Of a DNA stretch of 64,000 bases, positions 20,333-29,800 are shown one piece after another. A program made the translations under genes and the position numbers. The DNA is from an uncultured Gammaproteobacteria bacterium. GTDB lineage: Bacteria > Pseudomonadota > Gammaproteobacteria > DRLM01. Below the pieces are notes generated by a model. That model was not told the DNA's origin and made no database searches. It was given only the letters and a program-made list of their open reading frames with translations. The first letter of the stretch is position 1, and each line of letters opens with the position of its first letter. The DNA lies in NCBI GenBank assembly GCA_947259075.1, contig CAMYKQ010000040.1, positions 1-64,000 on the forward strand, read 5' to 3'.

Positions 20333-21514
20333 ATGACCGATGAGGGGCGGAATAAGGCAGCGGATTGCCTCGTCATCAGTGAGTTGTTTCTGCCTACTAA
20401 AGGAGGAACCGCCGTGTGGTTCGCAGAGGTTTATCGGCGTTTAGGCGGTCAAAATATTCATATCGTTACCGCCGACGTGGCCGACGCGCAAGCATTCGAT
20501 AAACAGCATCCCAACACAGTGCATCGTGTTTCTCTACGCCGTTATCGCTGGTTGAAACCGGAGTCGCTCGCACTATACGTGCGTCTGTTTTGGCGTGGGT
20601 TGGTGGTGGGTCTGCGGGCTAAGCCCGCATCGATACACGCCGGCCGGGTATTGCCAGAAGGCTTGGTTGCTTGGGCGCTGGCGCGCCTATTACGCCGTCC
20701 GCTGATTATTTACGCGCATGGAGAAGAGATCACCACTTGGCGTACGCCTGGGAAGCGGCGCGCGATGATATTCGCTTATAAACACGCAGATCGAGTGATC
20801 GCGAATAGTGATTTTACTCGCGAGTTGCTGATTGGTTTAGGTGTCGTGCCCTCGCGAATAGCCTTAATCAGTCCGGGTGTTGATATCAGTGTGTTTCATC
20901 CGGGAGAGGATGGCGCCGAGCTGCGTCAACGGCTTGGACTTGGCGCCGAGGAACGCTTGATTTTGTCGGTGGGGCGCCTCAGCCGGCGCAAAGGCTTTGA
21001 TCAAGTCATACGTGCATTGCCTGATTTGCTGGCGCGCGGACTTGATGTCCATTACGCGCTTATAGGTATCGGCGAGGACGATGCGTATTTGCGTGGCCTT
21101 GCCGATGAAATGGGTGTGCGCGAGCGCCTACATATGTTGGCACATCAATCGAGTGAAGATTTGCCGCGTTGGTACCGGGCGGCTGATGTCTTCGCCATGC
21201 CCAACCGTGAAATAGGTGGCGACACCGAAGGATTTGGCATGGTGTTTCTTGAGGCGGCGGCCAGTAGCAAGCCCTCGGTCGCGGGTATGGCGGGTGGGAC
21301 TGGCGCGGCTGTGATTGATGGTCAGACGGGATTGCGCGTGGACGGCAATGCCGTTGATGCGGTGAACGCGGCCTTGTGGCGCTTATTGAGTGATCCTGTT
21401 TATGCGGAAAAGCTGGGCGCGCAAGGCGCGCAGCGGGCTCGTGAGCAATATGCCTGGGAAGCCGTGGCGGTAGCCACGCTGAACTTGATGCAAGAAGTGT
21501 CCTGCAATAAATAA
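20333..21514 (+). CDS. glycosyltransferase family 4
   Basis: LPTKGGTAVWFAEVYRRLGG; SVGRLSRRKGFDQVI; EGFGMVFLEAAASSKPSVAG. Confidence 0.9.
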   Translation: MTDEGRNKAADCLVISELFLPTKGGTAVWFAEVYRRLGGQNIHIVTADVADAQAFDKQHPNTVHRVSLRRYRWLKPESLALYVRLFWRGLVVGLRAKPASIHAGRVLPEGLVAWALARLLRRPLIIYAHGEEITTWRTPGKRRAMIFAYKHADRVIANSDFTRELLIGLGVVPSRIALISPGVDISVFHPGEDGAELRQRLGLGAEERLILSVGRLSRRKGFDQVIRALPDLLARGLDVHYALIGIGEDDAYLRGLADEMGVRERLHMLAHQSSEDLPRWYRAADVFAMPNREIGGDTEGFGMVFLEAAASSKPSVAGMAGGTGAAVIDGQTGLRVDGNAVDAVNAALWRLLSDPVYAEKLGAQGAQRAREQYAWEAVAVATLNLMQEVSCNK

Positions 21515-21643
21515 TCCCGATCAGATGATGCAGAGTAGCTTGATCTGGGGAAATATCTATTCGTTTGGCCTGGTGTTTGGGCGATGAGTTTTTTCATGCC
21601 CGAATAGATTGGCTTCCATGCCATGCGCGTTAGTGAGTCAGGG

Positions 21644-22669
21644 TTATGGGATGAGAGTAAGTCCGTGTACCGACTCATTGGGATTGTCGGATAGTTTCAT
21701 GTGCCGCGTGACGCGGGCGCTGTTGATATCCACCTCGACGACGGCGCAGGGTTGTATGCCTACCAAAACGCGGCGCTCATCGAGTTTCACCAAGCCACGC
21801 ACCCAGGTGCCGGGCACGGGAATAAGTTGGCGTTGCCCCGTTTCAATGTTGCTGATTACCAAGCCGCCATCTTCGGAAGCGAGCATCGTGCGTGTGTTAT
21901 CGAACAATTGGCCATTGTGGTTGGGCCGCAGCGCGGGGTATTGGCTGAGAATCTTAGCTGTACCGGGACGGCCGCGATCAAGCGCAACGACATGAGAGCG
22001 CGAGCCGTGCAAGAGGTTGTACATGCGCCGCCGTGTGGCGTTGAGGGCGTGAGCGCGGTAACCCGGCGCGGGGAACAAACGGCGGCCAAGGCGATGCGCG
22101 GGCCCTTGCGGGTGGACCTGTCCTAAATTGACGATCACGCTGTTGCCTGGGCCGATTTGCACGCAATTTAAATGCGTGTGGTCCAGACCCTGCGGTAAAT
22201 GACGCCGGTAGTCATGGCTTAAATCCAAGGGCTCGCAGTGGATGCCGAGGCGGCGCATCAGTTCGGGGCTATCGCTGATGTGCCAGTGGTCGAGTTTTTC
22301 GCCGCTGTAACTGAGTTTGAGCACCATGTCGTAGCGGGAACAGGAGAGCCAAATGCCCTCATCATCCATGTCGATCTCATGAATGTCAGTGGCCAAGGGA
22401 TGCGATATTTTGTCCTGCAGCCGCCAGTCGGCGTCGTAAACGTAGACGGTGTCGTAATTGGCCATGTAGTAACGACCTTGGTGTACCTTGACGCCGCGTC
22501 CGCCGCGCAAGCCGCCGCGAGGGTTGGTGTTGGAAGAGGGATGCTGCGGGTCGGGCACCGGCGATGTCTGCGCGACGCTTTGTGCGTCCCAGTCGATTTC
22601 GAGCAGGTGGCCGCTGGCTTGCTCGCCGATGATGCTGTGCCGTATGACGGTGGTGGTGATGATCTTCAT
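21644..22669 (-). CDS. beta-propeller-like protein of unknown function
   Basis: Repeating YDTVYVYDADWRL / EIDMDDEGIWLSC / RTMLASEDGGLVISNIETG / LVKLDERRVLVG blade-like segments; starts just after the sulfatase-fold gene. Confidence 0.6.
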   Translation of the reverse strand: MKIITTTVIRHSIIGEQASGHLLEIDWDAQSVAQTSPVPDPQHPSSNTNPRGGLRGGRGVKVHQGRYYMANYDTVYVYDADWRLQDKISHPLATDIHEIDMDDEGIWLSCSRYDMVLKLSYSGEKLDHWHISDSPELMRRLGIHCEPLDLSHDYRRHLPQGLDHTHLNCVQIGPGNSVIVNLGQVHPQGPAHRLGRRLFPAPGYRAHALNATRRRMYNLLHGSRSHVVALDRGRPGTAKILSQYPALRPNHNGQLFDNTRTMLASEDGGLVISNIETGQRQLIPVPGTWVRGLVKLDERRVLVGIQPCAVVEVDINSARVTRHMKLSDNPNESVHGLTLIP

Positions 22670-22673
22670 ATTT

Positions 22674-24938
22674 TCACTGCGAGTGGCTTTGTCGTTGTGG
22701 CGCGTTGTCAATGCTTGTACGTTGCGGCGACTTGCTCACGAGATAGCTGCCATTCCACGTGAATTGGGCGTCGGCTGAAATCCAGTCAATGAGTCTTTGG
22801 CGCAATTGTGCCGCCACCTCGGGATAGCGGTCAATCACGTTCACTTCGCAATCGGGGTCGGCGATGATGTCGAACAGCCAATAGACGGCGCCGTCTTGCA
22901 TGGGCAGATACACCAATTTCCAGCGGTCGGTGCGCAGCATGCGGTCCTTGGCCTGAATCACCCGTTGTTCAAACTCCGGTTTGAGTGCCAAGGTGCCGCT
23001 CTGTTTGTCGGGGATCTCCAGCATCTCCAGTAAGGAGGGATAACGCAGATGGTTGTTGGCCAGACCGGGGATATTACCCAGCCACACGCCGGTTTCATGA
23101 AACGCAGCTAAATCGAGATCGGTTTTCGGGTCGTCGAGATAGGGGATGAGTGACACCCCCTCCATAGCGGCGGGCACGGGTTGATTCAGCAAACCTAACA
23201 GCGTAGGCGCGAGATCCACGCTGCGCACGACGTGTTTCACCATCGTGCCGCCGGGGCGGCGCGGGTCGATAATCAGCAGAGGGATACGGGCGCTGGGGTC
23301 ACGGCCGATGACGCTATTCCCTTGTCCCCAGCTTTGGCGTTCGAACAAATCGGTGCCGTGATCGCTGTAGATGACGATGAGGGTATTGCGTTCCAGTCCC
23401 TGCGCGCGCAGGTGACCGACGATGTCCGCAACGGCGTCGTCGAACTGGCGCACGGCGCCGTCGTAAAGGTTGATGATTTGGTCCACGTCGAAGGCGCTGG
23501 CGTCCTCTTCCTGGCGTTTGATGATGGAGGAGGGGTCTTTCAGCCCGTCGATGGCGAATTTGGTGGACCCCCGGTAAGCGTGATCCGAGAACAAAGTGTA
23601 GTAGGGATACTCAGAGCCGAAGGGGGCATGGGTGGTGGCGATGAAGACGTTGAGCAGAAAGGGCTGTTTCTGCGCCGCAAGTTGGTTCAGCGCCTGTTCC
23701 GCTTCACGGGTCATGTGGCTCGTGAGCGGCACGCCAGCCAAATAGTACAGCTCGGGCAGAAAGCGGCGGCCGAACTGGTTGTGGGTGAACAGCGATAAAA
23801 ACAGCCGGATATCCTTGGGGCCTTGGCGCATCAGGTATTTCAAGTTCCACTGGTCGGGCGCGGTGTGTGTTTCCTGAAAGCCTAAGGAGAGTTTGCTCAG
23901 ATCGCTGGCGGCCCAGTCACCGATGCTCACCGTGTGATAACCGCTGCGCGCTAATATGCTTGGCAGGCCCGCGACGGGGAGCTGGGCCGCCTGATCGGAG
24001 ATGTAGTTATCGCGTACGCCGTGGGTGTGCGGCCAAGTGCCGGTGAGCAGTGAGGTGATGCTGGGTGCAGTGCGCGCCAGTGGAACATAGGCGTTGGTGA
24101 AGAAGGTGCCCCGCGCGGCCAGTTGATCGATGAAGGGCGTCAAGTTACGAGTGTAGCCGTTGAGGCCAATGCGGTCGGCGCGGAGTGTGTCGGAGCCTAT
24201 CAAGAGGATATTCGGCCGCGAGGTGTCTGAGGCGGGCGCCGCGGCTATGGGCGTAACCTCGGGTGCCCATGTTGCCCACAGACCGAGCGCGAGTACGCCA
24301 CTCCATGCGCCGATCAGCCCCGCCGACCAGCGATACTTGCCTTGCCGCGCTAGGCGCCAAGCAGCCGTGGCGGTGATGATTACCACCAAGACAGCGAGCA
24401 GACTATCGGCAATCAGCAAGCGCCGCGGGCTCAGTTGTTCCCACAAAGGATGGAAGCGCGCCATGTCGTAAAGCGACGAGGCGACGATGCTGCTGGGGAT
24501 ATAGAGCAACTGATGGATGAATTGTACGGCGCTGAGCCCGGCCAGCCCTGCTCCGGCGGCGCAGGCGATGGCCCAGCGCCTTAGCCGCCAGTCGAAAATC
24601 GCGCAGAGACTGGCGTAGAGTAGGGCACCCAGTCCGCCGAGCAGGAAGGCGATCAACAGAGTCCAGCCCGCCAGGCGCGCCAAGGTGAAGGCGGCATAGC
24701 CGGTATAGTGGGCCAGAATTTCATCGCGGATGGTCGGGCCCGTGGTCGTGAAATCGAATGCTGATTTGACAAGCAAGACTAGGGTGAATACGACTGAGAC
24801 AGCAAACACTAAACCCAACGCGGTGCGCAGGGAGGGTGAGGGTTGGGCGGGGTGCATGCCTAGCATGGCAGGTTGTGAAAGGGGGCTATTTGGTGCGTGC
24901 ATTGTTCTGGCGCGGACGGCGCCACCTCGTATTTCCAA
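22674..24938 (-). CDS. membrane-anchored sulfatase/phosphotransferase-superfamily protein
   Basis: N-terminal TM helices; NILLIGSDTLRADRIG; TAPSITSLLTGTWPHTHGVR; VIYSDHGTDLFERQSWGQGN. Confidence 0.85.
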   Translation of the reverse strand: MEIRGGAVRARTMHAPNSPLSQPAMLGMHPAQPSPSLRTALGLVFAVSVVFTLVLLVKSAFDFTTTGPTIRDEILAHYTGYAAFTLARLAGWTLLIAFLLGGLGALLYASLCAIFDWRLRRWAIACAAGAGLAGLSAVQFIHQLLYIPSSIVASSLYDMARFHPLWEQLSPRRLLIADSLLAVLVVIITATAAWRLARQGKYRWSAGLIGAWSGVLALGLWATWAPEVTPIAAAPASDTSRPNILLIGSDTLRADRIGLNGYTRNLTPFIDQLAARGTFFTNAYVPLARTAPSITSLLTGTWPHTHGVRDNYISDQAAQLPVAGLPSILARSGYHTVSIGDWAASDLSKLSLGFQETHTAPDQWNLKYLMRQGPKDIRLFLSLFTHNQFGRRFLPELYYLAGVPLTSHMTREAEQALNQLAAQKQPFLLNVFIATTHAPFGSEYPYYTLFSDHAYRGSTKFAIDGLKDPSSIIKRQEEDASAFDVDQIINLYDGAVRQFDDAVADIVGHLRAQGLERNTLIVIYSDHGTDLFERQSWGQGNSVIGRDPSARIPLLIIDPRRPGGTMVKHVVRSVDLAPTLLGLLNQPVPAAMEGVSLIPYLDDPKTDLDLAAFHETGVWLGNIPGLANNHLRYPSLLEMLEIPDKQSGTLALKPEFEQRVIQAKDRMLRTDRWKLVYLPMQDGAVYWLFDIIADPDCEVNVIDRYPEVAAQLRQRLIDWISADAQFTWNGSYLVSKSPQRTSIDNAPQRQSHSQ

Positions 24939-25033
24939 TGGGGTAGGTTTGCAGCTTAATCATGCAGGTTCAGGAAGTTTTGCCAGCCTGGGCCGCGGGA
25001 ATTATATCAGACCATCTCACGTGCCTGGGTTTT

Positions 25034-26503
25034 TCAGCCCGCGCGCCGCCAGAAGGCTAGGGTTTGCTTCCAACGTTGCGCCTCACTCGCCAGCACCTTG
25101 ATGGGCAAAAACAGAAAACAGGCGGCATACACTGTTCCTCCGGCGAGGCACATGCCGAGTAAATACCAGGCGGGGTGCAGGTTGGCGTTCAAAGAATTAA
25201 AGCCGACATGGGCTGCCCATAACGTGCCGAACAGTATTGCGTTGAGCAAAAGGGCCGGCCGCAAGGCGGCGAGCAGCTGCGTGCCGCGTCCCGCCAGCGT
25301 AGTGTTCGCTAAGCGGAACAGGCGCCAGGTTTGATATGCCCTCAAGGTGATCACCGTCCCGGCGATGCCATTGAGACCCCAGCGGACAGTGATCAGACAG
25401 CCCGCGGTGAGCAATATCCCATAGACGATTTGGATGCGCATTTCGGCACCTAAGCGGTCCTGTGCCGCGATTACCGCGCGAGATGGCCAGGCGACGCAGT
25501 GGAAAATTCCGGCCAATACCAGGATTCGCAATGGTTCCGCCGCGCCCAACCAGTGGGCGCCGTAAACCACTTCGATAAAGGGCGCCGCGAGCCACCACAA
25601 ACCCACATAAAGTGGCAAGGTATAGACGCTCACTAGGGTAATGGTGCGGAAATAAAGATAACGCGAGCTGGGTAGATCATCCTGTTGAGTGGATAAGGCG
25701 CGAAATGCGGTTTGATACGCAGGCTGGCCGATGATATCGATAGGCGTAAAGTGTAGACTTACGGCCTTGTTGTACAGGCCAAGGGTGGCAGGGCCGAGTA
25801 GCCGGCTGATAATAATGTTGTCGATCTGGCGGTTGACGTAGACCACTAGATTATTTACCGACATGCGCATGCCGTAGCCGCCGAGCTTTTGTATAACCGC
25901 CCGATTGAGATGGAGTTTGAGGGGTTGGCGAGCGAGAATCATCAGCAGGGGGATGGTGATGAGCTTGCTTATCAACGGACTGAGGATCAGGCTCCAAACG
26001 CCATAGTCCTGCCATGCGAGGCTCACCGCGATAATCCCGCTTAGCGCCATACTGAAAAACAGCATGCCGGCCTGGGCTTTGAAGCGCATTTCACGCTGTA
26101 ATGACGCGTGGAGCGTGCTGTAAAACGGGCGCCAGAGGAAGTCGATGGCCGCGACCCGCATCAGTTCTACATAGCCGGGATTGTCGAAGGCCAAGGCAAA
26201 CCATGGCGCGAATAGGTAAAAACCCGTGAAAATGAGGATGCCAATGATGAGTTGGACGGTGAACATCACATCATAATCACGCAGTCCAAGTTCTTTGCTC
26301 TGCACAAGGGCCATGGCGACCCCGCCGCCAGCGACCATGCCCACTACTCCGGTAAAGATTTGCACCGTGGTGACAAGGCCGAAATCCTCGGGTATCAGCA
26401 GGCGAGCCAGCGCGATGCCGAATATAAACTGGCTGACTTGAATGCCGACGTTTTTAGTGATCAGCCACTGAGTGCCGTTGCGCACTGAATTACCCAAGGT
26501 CAC
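25034..26503 (-). CDS. polysaccharide flippase (Wzx/MATE-like)
   Basis: Multi-TM; WLITKNVGIQVSQFIFGIALARLLIPEDFGLVTTVQIF N-terminal signature. Confidence 0.85.
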   Translation of the reverse strand: MTLGNSVRNGTQWLITKNVGIQVSQFIFGIALARLLIPEDFGLVTTVQIFTGVVGMVAGGGVAMALVQSKELGLRDYDVMFTVQLIIGILIFTGFYLFAPWFALAFDNPGYVELMRVAAIDFLWRPFYSTLHASLQREMRFKAQAGMLFFSMALSGIIAVSLAWQDYGVWSLILSPLISKLITIPLLMILARQPLKLHLNRAVIQKLGGYGMRMSVNNLVVYVNRQIDNIIISRLLGPATLGLYNKAVSLHFTPIDIIGQPAYQTAFRALSTQQDDLPSSRYLYFRTITLVSVYTLPLYVGLWWLAAPFIEVVYGAHWLGAAEPLRILVLAGIFHCVAWPSRAVIAAQDRLGAEMRIQIVYGILLTAGCLITVRWGLNGIAGTVITLRAYQTWRLFRLANTTLAGRGTQLLAALRPALLLNAILFGTLWAAHVGFNSLNANLHPAWYLLGMCLAGGTVYAACFLFLPIKVLASEAQRWKQTLAFWRRAG

Positions 26504-26859
26504 GATTTAATTAGCCTCGTTTTTCTGGCCTTGGCCGCTGTAGGTTGTATGGGGTATAGTTCGTTTGTCGCGCCTGTCGCCGCGGTGAAACCATAGCATA
26601 ATATCGTACCGGTCAGGAGGGCCGCACGTTAGTTTCATCATACATATGGGATGTGTTCAGCCATTTGACTCTCCCACTTAACCCCTCCTTGAAGTGTTCG
26701 TCAGTAATATTTAGTTTGGACCTGAGACCTGGGTCACATCCGTTTTGCGATGGCCGTCCACGAGCCTGAGTGGAGTAGGCCGATAATTAACAATAGGCAC
26801 ACAGCATGTCTCGGCGTGGCTTCCTCAGCTAGCGCCGTGACAGACGATCAGGGATTCCA

Positions 26860-29800
26860 GTGAACTATCGGCAACTCCACGCAATGTTTGGCTCGTTTAT
26901 ATTTATCGCGTTGTCTCTCGTTCCGCCACTGGCCATGGCGGAGCGTCAGGCTCAATATGCCGCCCTGAATTACGATGTGGTCTATGTGCGTTGTCCCCGT
27001 GGCCGAGAACCGATGATTCGGCCCGATGGCGCGAGCGCGGCGATGTTGAATTGGGGTGGCGTCAATGATGTGTGGTTGTCCGCTGCCAACAATATTTATC
27101 AGCAACCTGGCTGTGATTTGGTGATGCATCACTCTGATCCGGCCTATGGAGGGGGTTTACGTCCAGGCCATCCCGGCCGGGAAGAGGTGCTGGTGAACTG
27201 TGATGAAGCTGATGCTAGTCAAGCCATCTGCACCATAGCCGATCCCAATGTCGCTTTCGACGGGCGGTCTATTATCTACACTAAATTCACCGATACCCGT
27301 CAGTGGGTGACTGATGAAGGTTTTTCTGGCGATGGTGGTATTGGGTCCAGCCGCCATAAGCAAAGTTTTATGCGCTTGTATCCCGATGGCGATGGGCCGG
27401 GTGGTGTATTTGGGCAACGCTTGCCCAGTCCCATCAAGGCTTTTAATGCCCCCGCGCTGATCTACCGTTATGATCTTCAAAGCCGCAGCGAAAGCTTGGT
27501 GTCTCCCCCGGCCACCCATTTCGCCGGCCGCGCGCATCCCGGCAAGGACAGTGAGTGGCGCAGCAATATCCCGGTGATGGATACCGGCCCCTTCTTTATG
27601 GCCGATGGCCGCATCGGTTTTACCAGCAATCGGGCCAGCGGGTTCTATCAATTTCAATTATTCGCCATGAGTCAGGACGGCAGCAATCTTGAGTTGCTGG
27701 GGCATCGGGCCATGGGCCAGCAACTGCATCCGGCCACGCTCAAGGATGGGCGCGTGATGTACACCAGTCAGGATGTCATGCTGCAAAAGGTGGACAATAA
27801 TAATTATTCCTTGTTTACCATCAACGCTGACGGTTCCGATCCCTTCATCCTGGCGGGCAAACAGGATCCCACCGCCTTTTCCTACCATTACGCCACCCAA
27901 CTATCCGACGGTGATGTGATAGTCACTCTGTATTACAACCACAACAACGGTGGTATGGGTTCCTTGCTGCGTTTTCCCATTGATCCGCCCGGTCCGGACT
28001 TCATGCATCTCGAAGGAGGACTCGATAATACCGTACCTTTTTTGAAAGAAGGTTGGCGCTCCGGCGTGGGGCTGATCCCCTTTGCCCGGGTGGGACAGTT
28101 CGTGCTGACGCCCCAAGCCCGCTGGGGCGATGCTCAGGCTTTGTCCTATGATTCAACCGCTGATTACTGGTTGCATCCCAGTGACGGCCGCACGGTGACC
28201 ATGACTGGGAAATTCTCCCACCCCGCGGCGGCGCCGGATAATGATTTACTGGTGACCTACACGATTGGCGGCTCATCCACGATGGAGCACCCGGCCTTGC
28301 GCGACCGCAACGCGGCTTTGCAAATGATAGGTAAGGATGCGGGCATTTGGCTCTTACCGTTGGATACCCGCAGCGAGCGACGGATTCAACACATCGCCGA
28401 CGATGGGCTGATCGTGGTGGACTTTCCCGAATATCACGAAATCATGGCGCGGCCGTTGGTGACATACAACCGTATCTACTCGATGGCCAAACCAGGCATC
28501 GACACGGCGGGGAAACCTACGCGCCAGGCGCAAGTGACTGACAATTCGGGTACCAAGGATCTCCGCCTGCCTGCGGGGGCGCCGTGGGGTCTTTCAGGAG
28601 CGGCATCCTTGTATGACCGGGAAACGCGTTCATTGAACGGCATCCCTTGGAATATGCAAGATGGCGGCGGCGTGATGGCCGGACGCACCTATCTCAATCT
28701 CGCCGCGAATGGCGCGGACTTGGCAATCTTCGATAACGCGGAGGTCTATGGCATCCGCGTGCTGCTGCCCTTGCCGCCCGTGCCCAATAATTATTCAGGT
28801 GGTGTTGAGCAATGGGCTGGGATTCAGAAACACCATATGCGTATATTGGGCGAGTTTCCCGTACGCAAAGCCGATGGCACGCCCTTGGACGGCCAGGGTA
28901 ATCCCGACACCAGTTTCATCGTGCGCTTGCCGGCGGATACGCCCTTCTTGTTTCAGAGCATCGACAAACGCGGCATGGCGCTCGACATTGAAACCGCGGC
29001 GCGGACGGTTGCTCGCGGTGAGCAGCAATTATGTACGGGTTGTCATGTGCATACCCGCGAGGGCATGGATCCCTTTCAATCACTGGCCAAGCGGGACACC
29101 AGCGTCTTTGGTGACTTCACTGGTCAGAGCGCACCCTTGTTCGCGGGTTTGGACTCCGCGGGTAAGCCGCAAGTGCGCTCGGCCACAGACATCTATCGCT
29201 CACTCGCGGGTGTGAACGCGCGGCGCAGTTTCGCGGTGGACTGGAAAAACGGGATCAGTGATGTGATCGAGCGCCGTTGCGCGAGCTGTCATGGCGAGGG
29301 CAAGCCGGCGCAAGTCCTGACCGGTCTGCGGCTGGACGGCGACGATCGCAGCTATGAGCTGATCACCTCGAATCAATATAGGCGCGAAGACGGCGCCGTC
29401 ATCAATTCTAATACCCGCCCGGGCGATGGTCTGACCGATGTGCTGGCTAAGACGCCGGGTAGCGATCGCATTACCCCTCGCAACAGCTGTTGCACACCGT
29501 CGCGCTGGTTGTCGCTCAATAGCGCGCGCTCCAGCATGCTGGTGTGGGCCTTGTACGGCGAACGCATGGACGGACGCGACCCGCTGACGGGATTGCCGCC
29601 CGCAGGCAGCGGCGTGCCAGTGGATGATTGGGGGCGCGAAAACCCGGAAATCTGGCCCTTGGTCGGTGAGCATGCCGCTTATGTCGCGGATATGAGTGAG
29701 GATGAAAAACGCTTGATCGCCCGCTGGATCGACTTGGGCGCGCCTAAGCTCAATATTCACGATGATCTCGCCCGTCCGGTGTTGACACTCACGCCGGTGC

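Noticed and set aside
26521-26860. Possible sigma-54 promoter (TGGGTCAC...TTTTGC) upstream of the HzsA-like gene
   Set aside because: GG-to-GC spacing is 14 bp rather than the required 10, so it does not fit the -24/-12 consensus.
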